Assembly (NCBI GenBank): GCA_041984235.1
Contig: JBHIYN010000023.1
Span: 1-62,166 of the forward strand
DNA from: JBHIYN01 sp041984235
Lineage (GTDB): Bacteria > Pseudomonadota > Gammaproteobacteria > Ga0077536
Direction of reading: 5' to 3'
Length of the DNA: 62,166 nucleotides
Made by a program: the position numbers and the translations under genes. Numbering within the stretch: position 1 is the first letter of the stretch; each line of letters opens with the position of its first letter. Shown in pieces: positions 19,403 to 28,204 of the stretch. The notes under the pieces are model-generated. The model was given only the letters and a program-made list of their open reading frames with translations, was not told the DNA's origin and made no database searches.

Positions 19403-20578
19403 TCAGGGCGTGTTCCGCGCAGCCCCCGGTTGCCGTGGCTCGGCGAGGAAGCCGAATTGCATGACGAGCAAGGACGCGAGTTCGGCCTGGCGGTTGACGC
19501 CGAGCTTGGCCATCACCCGTTTGCTCACGGTGCGGGCGGAGCCGACCGTGAGTCCGGCCGTGCGGGCGTATTCGGCGATCGTCATGCCCTCGGCGAGACC
19601 GAGGGCGAGCGCCGCCTCGGCGCGGGTGAGCCCATAGCCCTCGCACAACGCATCGTGCGCGAGCCGTGTGCGACGGAACCGCCCGTCCCCGAGCAGGACG
19701 ATGGCGGCCAGCGAGTCGGCGCGGCGGCGGAAGGTCGACAGGGGGGCAAGCAGCAGCGTGCAGACCGCGCCCGCGGGTCCGCGCACCAGCATTTGTCCCC
19801 CGCGCGCGGCGAGCTTGTCGTCGTTGCCCAGGGCGCTGCGGAGCAGGCCGCGCAGGGCGCGATCGTGATCCGATAGCAGCGCGCGCAGCTCGCGGCCTTC
19901 GAGCGCGAGGCCATGACTGGGGGTGGCGAGCGCAAGCGCTGCCGCATTCGCATGGGCCACCTGCCCGTGATGGTCGAGCAGCAGCGCTCCGATGCTGAGC
20001 GCTTCGAACGCTTCCTGCAGCTGTTGCTCGCGCGAGATGGCCGCACCGAGGCGGGCCTGGAGCTCCGCAGCCCGCTGCATGTGCGGCGCCAGCAGGTGCA
20101 GGCGCTGCAGGTTCCGGGAATCGTAAGCGTCGGCGCCGAGCGCGTAGTGAACGCCGTAGAACGCCCGTGTCGCCTCGCGCGCGATCAGGGAAGTGCCGGT
20201 GAAGTAGCCGTACCCATGCGCGAACAGGAGCTCCTGGTAGTAGGGTTCCCGTGCGATCTCGTCAGGCGTATACAGGTCGAAATCGGTGAGCAGCGTTCCC
20301 GCCGGCAACGTTGCCGCCGTCAGCACGCGGCGGTTGTCGGCGTGGTAGTGCGCCAGGTACTCGTCCATGAGTTCGTCCGGGATCCCGCTCCACGCGACGA
20401 AGTCGTCGCTGTCCGCGGTGCGAATGAACAGGTCGGCGGCGATTCCGCCCGCGAAGCGACCCAGGTCGCGCAGCGCGGACGTCCATTGACGCGGCTCCAT
20501 GGCCGCCGAGTAGAGACGATCGACGAGCGCCAGTGCCGTGTCGGTGGCGCTTGGCGCCGTGCGGGTCAGGTTCCGCAT
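19403..20578 (-). CDS. LuxR-type transcriptional regulator
   Basis: 391 residues from ATG 20578, which has GGAGGGAG about ten bases upstream. The first 320 residues contain a PAS/GAF-like sensor region without a recognisable ligand motif. The last 70 residues form a LuxR helix-turn-helix ('YGLTRAEAALALGLAEGMTIAEYARTAGLTVGSARTVSKRVMAKLGVNRQAELASLL'). This two-part build is common in orphan regulators. It is divergent from the thioesterase-ggt pair starting at 20755, so it may control those genes through the 176-bp gap. The downstream PEP-CTERM gene lies 280 bp away on the same strand. Confidence 0.85.
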   Translation of the reverse strand: MRNLTRTAPSATDTALALVDRLYSAAMEPRQWTSALRDLGRFAGGIAADLFIRTADSDDFVAWSGIPDELMDEYLAHYHADNRRVLTAATLPAGTLLTDFDLYTPDEIAREPYYQELLFAHGYGYFTGTSLIAREATRAFYGVHYALGADAYDSRNLQRLHLLAPHMQRAAELQARLGAAISREQQLQEAFEALSIGALLLDHHGQVAHANAAALALATPSHGLALEGRELRALLSDHDRALRGLLRSALGNDDKLAARGGQMLVRGPAGAVCTLLLAPLSTFRRRADSLAAIVLLGDGRFRRTRLAHDALCEGYGLTRAEAALALGLAEGMTIAEYARTAGLTVGSARTVSKRVMAKLGVNRQAELASLLVMQFGFLAEPRQPGAARNTP

Positions 20579-20754
20579 GACGCAACCACTCCCTCCTTCG
20601 CATCCCTGCACTACGCATAGCATCTGGTCGCGTGCTGCACAAGTTGCCGGGTGGCTGCGGGAGCGGATGATGGGACATGCCGCGAGACCGGCAGCCCAAT
20701 CCGATCCCGGGCCGGAGCTTGAGCCGTGCGGTCGCTCCAAGCGACAATCAGCGC

Positions 20755-21252
20755 ATGACCCGACATGATGTCCCGACCCCTTACTACGGCTACTCACAGG
20801 TGAAACCGGACTGGCTGGACGCCAACGGTCACATGAACGTGGCGCATTACGTCTCGGCGTTCGACGATGGCGGCGAGCCCATGTTCAAAGACATCGGGCT
20901 CGGCTGGGACTACACCGCCGGCGGCGAGGGATCGGTCTTCATGGTCAGCTCCAGCATCGATTTCCGGCGCGAGCTGCTGGCCGGCGACGCGCTGGAAATG
21001 ACGACCCGGCTGCTCGGCTTCGATCGCCGTCGCATCCACGTCTACCAGGAGCTGTTTCACCGCGAGCAGGGCTACCTGGCCGCGCAGGCGGAGTTCGTCT
21101 TCGTGCACGTGTCGCTGAAGAGCCGCGGCGTAACCAACATTCCGGCCACTGCACTGGAACGCATGGCGCAGATCAGGAACGCGCACGGCGCGCTGGGCAC
21201 GCCGGCCTTCATCGGCCGCTCGATCGGCCTCGACTGGAAGCCACGCTCGTGA
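20755..21252 (+). CDS. Hot-dog thioesterase (4HBT family)
   Basis: 165 residues from ATG 20755. The 'KPDWLDANGHMNVAHYVSAFDDG' N-terminus has the D-x-NGHMN-x-x-Y pattern of single hot-dog-fold acyl-CoA thioesterases, where the Asp acts in catalysis. The later 'SIDFRRELLAGDALEMTTRLLGFDRRRIHVYQELFH' is the usual hydrophobic-helix/strand continuation. It should hydrolyse an acyl-CoA or related thioester in the cytosol; the acyl group is unknown. It overlaps the ggt start by 4 bp (GTGA), so translation is coupled. Confidence 0.82.
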   Translation: MTRHDVPTPYYGYSQVKPDWLDANGHMNVAHYVSAFDDGGEPMFKDIGLGWDYTAGGEGSVFMVSSSIDFRRELLAGDALEMTTRLLGFDRRRIHVYQELFHREQGYLAAQAEFVFVHVSLKSRGVTNIPATALERMAQIRNAHGALGTPAFIGRSIGLDWKPRS

Positions 21253-22886
21253 GCGCGCCCGTGCACGGTGTGCACGGCATGGTCGCGAGCAGCCAGCGCC
21301 TCGCCAGCGCCGTGGGCGTCGAACTGTTACGCGAGGGCGGCAGCGCGGTCGACGCCGCGCTCGGCGTCAACGCCATGCTGAGCCTGATCGAGCCGCACAT
21401 GTGCGGACCCGGCGGTGACCTGTTCGCACAGGTGTGGGACCCGGCCACGCGCACCCTGCATGGTCTCAACGCCAGCGGCCGCGCGCCGCGGGGGCAGACG
21501 TTGGCGACCCTGCGCGAACGGCTGGCCGGCGCCGAAGCCATTCCGCCGGACAGCGTGCACGCACTGACCGTGCCCGGCGCGGTCGCGGGCTGGTCCGCGC
21601 TGCACGCACGCTTCGGTCGCCTGCCGCTCGCGCAGATCTTCGCGCCGGTCATCGAGCACGCCGGGCGCGGTGTCGAGATTGGCCCGGCGACCGCCACCTG
21701 GTGGGCGCATTACGCCGGCAGTGTCAGTGCCGGCTCGCTCGGCGAGGATCTCGCCGCCGGCTTTCGTACGACCTTCCTCGCCGACGGCGCGGCGCCGGCC
21801 AGCGGCGCAGTGTTTCGTAACCCGGCGCTGGGCGCGACCTATGCCGCGCTCGCCGCGCGCGGCTTCGACGACTTCTACCGCGGTGAGCTCGGCACGGCGC
21901 TGGCCGCCTACCTCGCGCAAGCGGATTGCGCCGTCGAGGCCGCCGATCTGGCCGCCTGTGAAGCCGAGTGGGTAACGCCGATTTCGACCCGCTACCGCGG
22001 TTACGAGGTGCACGAGCTGCCACCCAACGGCCAGGGCCTGGCGGTGCTGCAAATGCTCAACCTGCTCGAGCACTATCCGCTGGCCGACTACGGCGCGGAC
22101 GATGTCGAGTACTGGCATCGCTTCATCGAGGCCAAGAAGCTCGCCTTCGAGGATCGCGCGCATTACTACGCGGACCCGGCCTGTGCCGCGATCCCGGTGG
22201 CGACGCTGGCTGGCAAGGACTACGCGGCCGCGCGCACCCGCCTGATCGGGTCGCACGCCAACCCGCACCCGGTCCACGGCGATGCCGCCTTGTCCCACGG
22301 CGACACCACCTACCTCGCGGTGGCGGACGAGTCCGGCCTGATGGTGTCGCTGATCCAGAGCATCTTCACCGGCTTTGGCACCGGCCTGGTGCCGCCGGAG
22401 ATGGGCTTCGCGCTGCAGTGCCGTGGGGCCGGCTTCTCACTCGATCCCGATCACCCCAATGCCTACGCGCCGGGCAAGCGCCCCTTTCACACCATCATTC
22501 CGGCCTTCGTCACGCGCGACGGCGAGCCGCGCATGGCGCTCGGCGTCATGGGCGCGGACATGCAGCCGCAGGGACAGGTCGAGGTGCTGGTCAACATGCT
22601 CGATTTCGGCATGGATGCGCAGGCCGCGGGCGATCATCCTCGGTTGCGTCACGACGGCGTCAACGCGCCCAGCCGCACGCGCGAGCCGGACGCCGGCGTG
22701 GTCTGGCACGAGGCGGCCTGCGATCTCGCGCTGGTGGCGGCCCTGGCCGCGCGCGGGCACGACATCCGCGCCGCGCACCACCCGGTGCTGCATTTCATGG
22801 GCGGTTACCAGTGCGTGCAGCGCTGTGAGGACGGCTGGCTGGGAGCCAGCGAATCGCGCTTCGACGGCTGCGCCGCCGGCTACTGA
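21249..22886 (+). CDS. ggt: Gamma-glutamyltransferase family protein
   Basis: 545 residues, an Ntn-hydrolase. The N-terminal part has 'MVASSQRLASAVGVELLREGGSAVDAALGVNAMLSLIEPHMCGPGGDLF', characteristic of GGT. The autoprocessing nucleophile Thr is in 'HGDTTYLAVAD' (about residue 355), followed by the small-subunit motifs 'SIFTGFGTGLVPPEMGF' and 'GVMGADMQPQGQVEVLVNM'. No signal peptide is evident, unlike the periplasmic glutathione-cleaving enzyme. It may therefore be a cytoplasmic member acting on other gamma-glutamyl or acyl substrates (for example cephalosporin acylase-like). It is coupled to a thioesterase. Confidence 0.86.
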   Translation: MSAPVHGVHGMVASSQRLASAVGVELLREGGSAVDAALGVNAMLSLIEPHMCGPGGDLFAQVWDPATRTLHGLNASGRAPRGQTLATLRERLAGAEAIPPDSVHALTVPGAVAGWSALHARFGRLPLAQIFAPVIEHAGRGVEIGPATATWWAHYAGSVSAGSLGEDLAAGFRTTFLADGAAPASGAVFRNPALGATYAALAARGFDDFYRGELGTALAAYLAQADCAVEAADLAACEAEWVTPISTRYRGYEVHELPPNGQGLAVLQMLNLLEHYPLADYGADDVEYWHRFIEAKKLAFEDRAHYYADPACAAIPVATLAGKDYAAARTRLIGSHANPHPVHGDAALSHGDTTYLAVADESGLMVSLIQSIFTGFGTGLVPPEMGFALQCRGAGFSLDPDHPNAYAPGKRPFHTIIPAFVTRDGEPRMALGVMGADMQPQGQVEVLVNMLDFGMDAQAAGDHPRLRHDGVNAPSRTREPDAGVVWHEAACDLALVAALAARGHDIRAAHHPVLHFMGGYQCVQRCEDGWLGASESRFDGCAAGY

Positions 22887-22911
22887 CCCCGCGCGTGGGA
22901 CGCAGCGCGGC

Positions 22912-23655
22912 TCAGTCGCCGGCGCTCTCGCCACGCGCCAGCCTGAGCAGCCCGTCGCGGTCGACGATGGTGAGTTGCTTCTGCTGCACGCTGACCAGTC
23001 CGGCCTCGCCGAAGCGGGTCAGCGCACGACTCACGGTTTCGGAGGCGAGGCCGAGGTAGCTGGCGATGTCGTAACGTGACATGGCCAGCAGGATTTCGTC
23101 GGGATGGCGGCCGATGTCCTGCAGGCGGGCGCTCATCTCGAGAATGAAATCCGCCATGCGCGCGTCGGCGCCCAGGTGCTCCAGCCGCACCCGCGCATGC
23201 CGTTCCGCGTTGATGCTGTGTACGACCTTGCTCAACAGCAGGTGGCGCACCGACTCGTCCTTGCCGACGATGGCATCGAGGGCGCGCGCCGGCACCTCGC
23301 ATACCGAGCTGCGCTCGAGCGTGATGACCGAATCCTGGTAGGTGGCCTGCTCCAGCGAGGCGGCGCCGATGAGATCGGTCGGCAGCAGGAAGCTCATCAC
23401 CGACTCGTGACCGTCGTCGGCGGTGAGCACCGACTTGGCCGAGCCGGAGCGCAGAAAGTAGTAGGCCGTCATCGGTTCGCCCTGGCGGAACAGCCAGGTG
23501 CCGCGTGCCGCCGGGGGATGCGCGCGCACCGCGTCGGAGATTGAACTCGCCAGGGCGTCGTCGAAATGATCCGGCAGGCACTTCGCTCGCAGGCGACATT
23601 CGCTGCACGGACTGGTCCCGTTGGCGACGAGTTGCAGGTGGGCCGGCTTGCTCAT
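22912..23655 (-). CDS. fnr: FNR-type oxygen-sensing Crp/Fnr regulator
   Basis: 247 residues. The N-terminus has C-x2-C-x5-C ('CSECRLRAKC', residues about 17-26) and a fourth Cys in 'SSVCEVPARAL' (about 119). These are the four ligands of the oxygen-labile 4Fe-4S cluster of true FNR. The cyclic-nucleotide-binding-like beta barrel follows. The C-terminal helix-turn-helix 'SRYDIASYLGLASETVSRALTRF' has E..SR at the DNA-recognition positions, as in FNR. It should switch genes on low oxygen. It converges on ggt and is divergent from the RND operon, with 208 bp between. Confidence 0.92.
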   Translation of the reverse strand: MSKPAHLQLVANGTSPCSECRLRAKCLPDHFDDALASSISDAVRAHPPAARGTWLFRQGEPMTAYYFLRSGSAKSVLTADDGHESVMSFLLPTDLIGAASLEQATYQDSVITLERSSVCEVPARALDAIVGKDESVRHLLLSKVVHSINAERHARVRLEHLGADARMADFILEMSARLQDIGRHPDEILLAMSRYDIASYLGLASETVSRALTRFGEAGLVSVQQKQLTIVDRDGLLRLARGESAGD

Positions 23656-23817
23656 GGCAGGGGTCTTGTGATGCGAAGACTAACGAGAGGCGGACGTGTG
23701 CCGGCCAGCGACGATCTTTCCGGGCCGGCGAGCCGCCGTCAAGCGGGACGCGTTCCGGCCTCGCCGACGGGCAGGGCAACGGTGGCTCCGGGCAGGGCAG
23801 GGGCATGGCCGAGTTTC

Positions 23818-23826
23818 TGCGATAAT
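23818..23826 (+). promoter_or_regulatory. Extended -10 element upstream of the RND operon
   Basis: TGC-GATAAT, an extended -10 with TGn, lies 38 bp before the ATG at 23864, in the fnr-efflux divergent gap. No good -35 is visible, and I found no clear FNR box (TTGAT-N4-ATCAA) in the gap. Confidence 0.35.
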
Positions 23827-23863
23827 GCACTGCCGCATCCCCGCCATCAGGAATCCCGAGTCG

Positions 23864-25024
23864 ATGTTGTCCGCCCCGTCCCGCGCGCTTGTCCCTTGCC
23901 TGGCTGCCGGTCTGCTGGCCGTCCTGTTACCGGCCCCGGTCGCGGCCCAGGGGGCACCCGGCGCTTTGCCCGAGGTGACCGTGGCGAAGCCGGTATTCCG
24001 CAAGATCACCGAATGGGACGAGTACACCGGCCGCTTCGTCGCCAAGCAGCGCGTGGACGTGCGTGCGCGCGTGTCCGGCTACCTCGACTCGGTACACTTC
24101 GACGAGGGGCAGGTGGTCGAAGCCGGCCAGCTCCTGTTCGTGATCGACCCGCGTCCGTTCGAGGCCGAGGTGGCGCGTGCACGCGCGGAGCTCGAGCGCG
24201 TGCGCACCACGCTCAGGGTCGCCCAGTTGGAGTATGAACGCGGTGAACGGCTGGAGTCGTCGCAGGCGATGAGCCGGGAATCGATGGAAGAGCGCCGCGC
24301 GCGCCGTGACGCCGCCGAAGCCGAGGTCGCCGCGGCCGCCGCGACCCTGCGCGCAGCGCAGCTCAATCTCGATTTCACCGAGGTGCGTGCGCCCATGTCC
24401 GGGCGCTCGTCGGACATCCGCGTCGACGTCGGCAACCTCGTCTCCGGTGGCAGCGCTGATTCGACCGTGCTCACCAGCATCGTCTCGCTGGACCCGATCG
24501 AGCTCGAGATCGAGGGCTCCGAGGCCGAGTTCCTGCGTTACACCCGGCTCGACAGCGCCGGCACGCGGACCTCCTCGCGGCAGGCCCCCAATCCCGTCGA
24601 GGCACGCCTGATCGACGAGGACGACTGGGTGCACAAGGGCGTGATGACCTTCGTCGACAACGAGCTCGACGCCAACACCGGCACCATGCGCGGCCGTGCC
24701 ACGTTTCCGAATCCCGACCACGTGCTGCTGCCCGGCTTCTTCGCCCGCGCGCGCCTGTTCGGCGCCGGCGAGCACGACGCGGTGCTGATCCCGGACGTGG
24801 CGGTGGTCGCCGACCAGGCGCTCAAGCTGGTGATGGTGCTGGGGCCCGACGACGTCATCGAGGCGCGCCGGGTCGAGCTCGGGCCGATCATCGACGGGCT
24901 GCGCGTGGTGCGCAGCGGCCTGTCGCCGGACGAGACCATCGTCGTCAACGGCATCCAGCGCGCGCGGCCGGGGCAGCAGGTCGCGCCGCGGCACACCGAG
25001 CTGGAGCAGGGCGCCGCGCACTGA
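23864..25024 (+). CDS. RND efflux periplasmic adaptor (membrane fusion protein)
   Basis: 386 residues from ATG 23864 with a Sec signal peptide ending near 'PVAAQG' (about residue 29). The lipoyl-like hairpin is split around a coiled coil: 'VDVRARVSGYLDSVHFDEGQVVEAGQLLFVIDPRPFEAEVARARAEL' and 'LDFTEVRAPMSGRSSDIRVDVGNLV'. The beta-barrel and membrane-proximal parts follow. It bridges the inner-membrane pump and outer-membrane channel. A start at 23825 is possible but would precede the signal with a charged segment. Seven base pairs separate it from the pump gene. Confidence 0.92.
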   Translation: MLSAPSRALVPCLAAGLLAVLLPAPVAAQGAPGALPEVTVAKPVFRKITEWDEYTGRFVAKQRVDVRARVSGYLDSVHFDEGQVVEAGQLLFVIDPRPFEAEVARARAELERVRTTLRVAQLEYERGERLESSQAMSRESMEERRARRDAAEAEVAAAAATLRAAQLNLDFTEVRAPMSGRSSDIRVDVGNLVSGGSADSTVLTSIVSLDPIELEIEGSEAEFLRYTRLDSAGTRTSSRQAPNPVEARLIDEDDWVHKGVMTFVDNELDANTGTMRGRATFPNPDHVLLPGFFARARLFGAGEHDAVLIPDVAVVADQALKLVMVLGPDDVIEARRVELGPIIDGLRVVRSGLSPDETIVVNGIQRARPGQQVAPRHTELEQGAAH

Positions 25025-25030
25025 TCGACC

Positions 25031-28000
25031 ATGCGCTTTTCCCATTTCTTCATCGAGCGGCCGATCTTCGCCTCGGTCATCGCCATCGTCATCACGCTGG
25101 TCGGCGCGATCGCGTATTTCGCCCTGCCGGTGGCGCAGTACCCCGAGATCGTGCCGCCCACGATCCAGGTCAGCGCGACCTACCCGGGCGCCAGTGCCGA
25201 GACCGTCGCCGACACGGTGGCGACGCCGCTGGAGCAGGAGATCAACGGCGTCGACGGCATGCTGTTCATGAAGTCGGAGTCGACCGGCGACGGCAACCTC
25301 TCGATCAGCGTGACGTTCGAGCTCGGCTCCGATCTCGATCTCGCCCAGGTGCTGGTGCAGAACCGTGTCGCCATCGCCGAGCCACGCCTGCCCGAAGAGG
25401 TGCGCCGCCTGGGGGTGAACGTCGCCAAGAACTCGCCCGACATGCTGATGGTGATGCACCTGTCCTCGCCGGACGGGTCGCGCGACGGCACCTACCTGTC
25501 GAACTACGCGCGCACGCAGATCGTCGATCGCCTGGCGCGTCTCGACGGCGTCGGCCAGTTCCGCATCTTCGCCGAGCGCGCGTACTCGATGCGCATCTGG
25601 ATCGACCCCGAGCGCGCCGCGGCGCGCGAGCTGACCGCGACCGAAGTCGTCGCCGCGGTGCGCGCGAACAACGTGCAGGTCGCTTCCGGCGCGCTCAACC
25701 AGCTGCCGGTGGCCGGCAACCCGGCATTCGAGATCCCGGTCGAGAGCCAGGGCCGCTTCCTGGATCCCGAGCAGTTCGGCAACATCGTCGTCAAGCGCAC
25801 CGCCGATGGCCGCGTCACGCGCCTGAGCGACGTCGCGCGCATCGAGCTCGGCGCGCAGGACTACTCGACCATCGGCTATCTCGACGGCAAGCCGGCGCTG
25901 CCGATCCCGACCTTCCAGCGCCCCGGCTCGAACGCGCTGGAGACTGCCGCCTCGATCGAGGCACTGCTCGAGGAAGTGCAGGCCGAGCTGCCGAGCGGGG
26001 TGGCGGCGACGATTGCCTTCAATCCGACCCGCTTCATCGAGCAGTCGGTGCGCGAGGTCTACTTCACCATCTTCGAGGCGATGCTGCTGGTGGTGCTGGT
26101 CATTCTCGCCTTCCTGCAGTCGTGGCGCGCGACCATCATCCCTATCGTCGCCATCCCGATCTCGCTCATCGGCACCTTCGGCGTGATGCAGGCGTTCGGT
26201 TTCTCGATCAACAACCTGACCCTGTTCGGCATGGTGCTCGCGGTCGGGATCGCGGTCGACGACGCCATTGTCGTGGTCGAGAACATCGAGCGTTACCTGG
26301 CCGAGGGCGCGACCCCGCGCGAGGCCGCGCACAAGACCATGGACGAGGTCGGCGGTGCGCTCATCGCGATCGCCCTGGTGCTGACCGCGGTGTTCGTGCC
26401 GACCGCGTTCATCAGCGGGATCTCCGGCCAGTTCTACCGCCAGTTCGCGCTCACCGTGGCCAGCGCGACCGTGATATCGGCGCTGATCTCGCTGACGCTG
26501 TCTCCGGCGCTGGGCGCGCTGCTGCTGCGCCGGCATGACGACACCGCGCGCGGCGGCGCGCTGACCGCCGTGCTGATGGCGCCGGGACGCTTGTTCGCGC
26601 GTGTCTTCAACCGCAGCTTCGACAGCGTGCGCGGCGGCTATGCCTGGCTGGTGCGACGCATCCTGCGCGTGACGCTGCTGATGCTGTTGATCTACGCGGG
26701 CCTCATCGCGCTGACCGCGGTGCAGTTCGAGCGTACGCCGACCGGCTTCATCCCGCAGCAGGACCAGGGCTACCTGATCACCGTCTACCTGCTGCCACCC
26801 GGCGCCTCGCTGACGCGCACTGACGCGGTCATCCGCGAGGCCACCGAGCTGCTCATGGACATGCCAGAGATGGCGCACACCGCCGGCTTCGCCGGCTTCG
26901 ACGGCGCCACGCGCACCAACGCGCCCAATGCCGGCGCCATCTTCGCGCCGCTCAAGCCCTACGAGGAGCGTGCGGCCATGGGCCGCGCGATCGAGGACAC
27001 CGTGGCCGAGGCGCAGCGGCGCCTGTCCGGCATCGAGGAGGCGATGGCCTTCGTCATCCCGCCGCCACCGGTGCGCGGGATCGGGACCGGCGGCGGCTGG
27101 AAGCTCTACGTGCAGGACCGCGCCGGGCGCGGCGTGCGCGAGCTGGAGAAGGTGGCGCAGGATCTGATCCAGCGCGCCAACACCGATCCGCGCGTGGCGC
27201 GCGTGTTCACCTCGTTCAATACCGCTACGCCCAAGATCTACGCCGACATCGATCGCATCCGCGCCGAGAAGCTGCAGGTGCCTGCCGAGCGCGTGCTCGA
27301 CACCCTGGAGATCTATCTCGGCTCGGCCTACGTCAACGACTTCAACTTCCTCGGCCGCACCTACCGCGTCACCGCCCAGGCCGAGGGCACCTATCGTGAC
27401 GAGCGCGAAGACCTGCTCAAGCTGCGTACGCGCTCGGAGTCCGGCGCCATGGTGCCGCTCGGCTCGCTGACCACCTTCCGCGACCTGACCGGGCCGCACC
27501 GCGTGTCACGCTACAACCTCTACCAGGCAATCGAGGTGCAGGGCGTGGCCGCGCCCGGGGTGTCGACCGGCGACGCGATCGCCGCCATCGAGGCGATTGC
27601 CGCCGAGACGTTGCCGCCCGGTTACGGCTTCGAGTGGACCGACCTCGCCCTGCAGGAGAAGCTTGCCGGCAACACCGCGCCGATCGCGTTCAGCCTGGCC
27701 GTCGCCTTCGTCTTCCTGGTGCTGGCAGCGCTCTACGAGAGCTGGATGCTGCCGCTGTCGGTGATCCTGATTGTGCCGATGTGCCTGCTGGCCTCGATCT
27801 CCGGCGTGTCGCTGCGCGGCATGGACAACAACATCCTGGTCCAGGTCGGCTTCGTGGTCCTGATCGGGCTGGCGGCGAAGAACGCGATCCTGATCGTCGA
27901 GTTCGCGCGCCAGGCCGAGCGCGACGGCCTCGACCGGGTCGCCGCCGCGGCGCAGGCGGCGCGCACCCGCCTGCGTCCGATCCTGATGACCTCCTTCGCC

Positions 28001-28204
28001 TTCATCATGGGCGTGCTGCCGCTGGCCATCGGCACCGGCGCCGGCGCCGAGATGCGCCGCTCGCTCGGCACGGCGGTGTTCTCCGGCATGCTCGGGGTGA
28101 CCCTGTTCGGTCTCGTGTTCACGCCGGTGTTCTACGTCGTGTGCCGCGGCGCGGCGGAGTTCTTCCGTGGCCGCCGCGGCGTACCGGCCGGAGAGAGGCC
28201 GTGA
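25031..28204 (+). CDS. RND multidrug efflux transporter (HAE1 family)
   Basis: 1057 residues, the usual AcrB/MexB size, with 12 transmembrane segments and two large periplasmic loops. The start 'FFIERPIFASVIAIVITLVGAIAYFALPVAQYPEIVPPTIQV' is diagnostic. The proton-relay Asp pair is in 'GIAVDDAIVVVENIERYL' (about residue 413) and the partner Lys in 'LIGLAAKNAILIVEFA' (about residue 949). It should export hydrophobic drugs, bile-like compounds or solvents by proton antiport. It overlaps the outer-membrane gene by 4 bp. Confidence 0.95.
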   Translation: MRFSHFFIERPIFASVIAIVITLVGAIAYFALPVAQYPEIVPPTIQVSATYPGASAETVADTVATPLEQEINGVDGMLFMKSESTGDGNLSISVTFELGSDLDLAQVLVQNRVAIAEPRLPEEVRRLGVNVAKNSPDMLMVMHLSSPDGSRDGTYLSNYARTQIVDRLARLDGVGQFRIFAERAYSMRIWIDPERAAARELTATEVVAAVRANNVQVASGALNQLPVAGNPAFEIPVESQGRFLDPEQFGNIVVKRTADGRVTRLSDVARIELGAQDYSTIGYLDGKPALPIPTFQRPGSNALETAASIEALLEEVQAELPSGVAATIAFNPTRFIEQSVREVYFTIFEAMLLVVLVILAFLQSWRATIIPIVAIPISLIGTFGVMQAFGFSINNLTLFGMVLAVGIAVDDAIVVVENIERYLAEGATPREAAHKTMDEVGGALIAIALVLTAVFVPTAFISGISGQFYRQFALTVASATVISALISLTLSPALGALLLRRHDDTARGGALTAVLMAPGRLFARVFNRSFDSVRGGYAWLVRRILRVTLLMLLIYAGLIALTAVQFERTPTGFIPQQDQGYLITVYLLPPGASLTRTDAVIREATELLMDMPEMAHTAGFAGFDGATRTNAPNAGAIFAPLKPYEERAAMGRAIEDTVAEAQRRLSGIEEAMAFVIPPPPVRGIGTGGGWKLYVQDRAGRGVRELEKVAQDLIQRANTDPRVARVFTSFNTATPKIYADIDRIRAEKLQVPAERVLDTLEIYLGSAYVNDFNFLGRTYRVTAQAEGTYRDEREDLLKLRTRSESGAMVPLGSLTTFRDLTGPHRVSRYNLYQAIEVQGVAAPGVSTGDAIAAIEAIAAETLPPGYGFEWTDLALQEKLAGNTAPIAFSLAVAFVFLVLAALYESWMLPLSVILIVPMCLLASISGVSLRGMDNNILVQVGFVVLIGLAAKNAILIVEFARQAERDGLDRVAAAAQAARTRLRPILMTSFAFIMGVLPLAIGTGAGAEMRRSLGTAVFSGMLGVTLFGLVFTPVFYVVCRGAAEFFRGRRGVPAGERP

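Noticed and set aside
23656..23863. FNR box between fnr and the efflux operon
   Set aside because: No TTGAT-N4-ATCAA-like palindrome with more than a few matches was found.
23927..27499. Long minus-strand ORF opposite the RND genes
   Set aside because: Same artefact: His/Arg/Asp-rich with no domains, opposite a clear efflux adaptor and pump.
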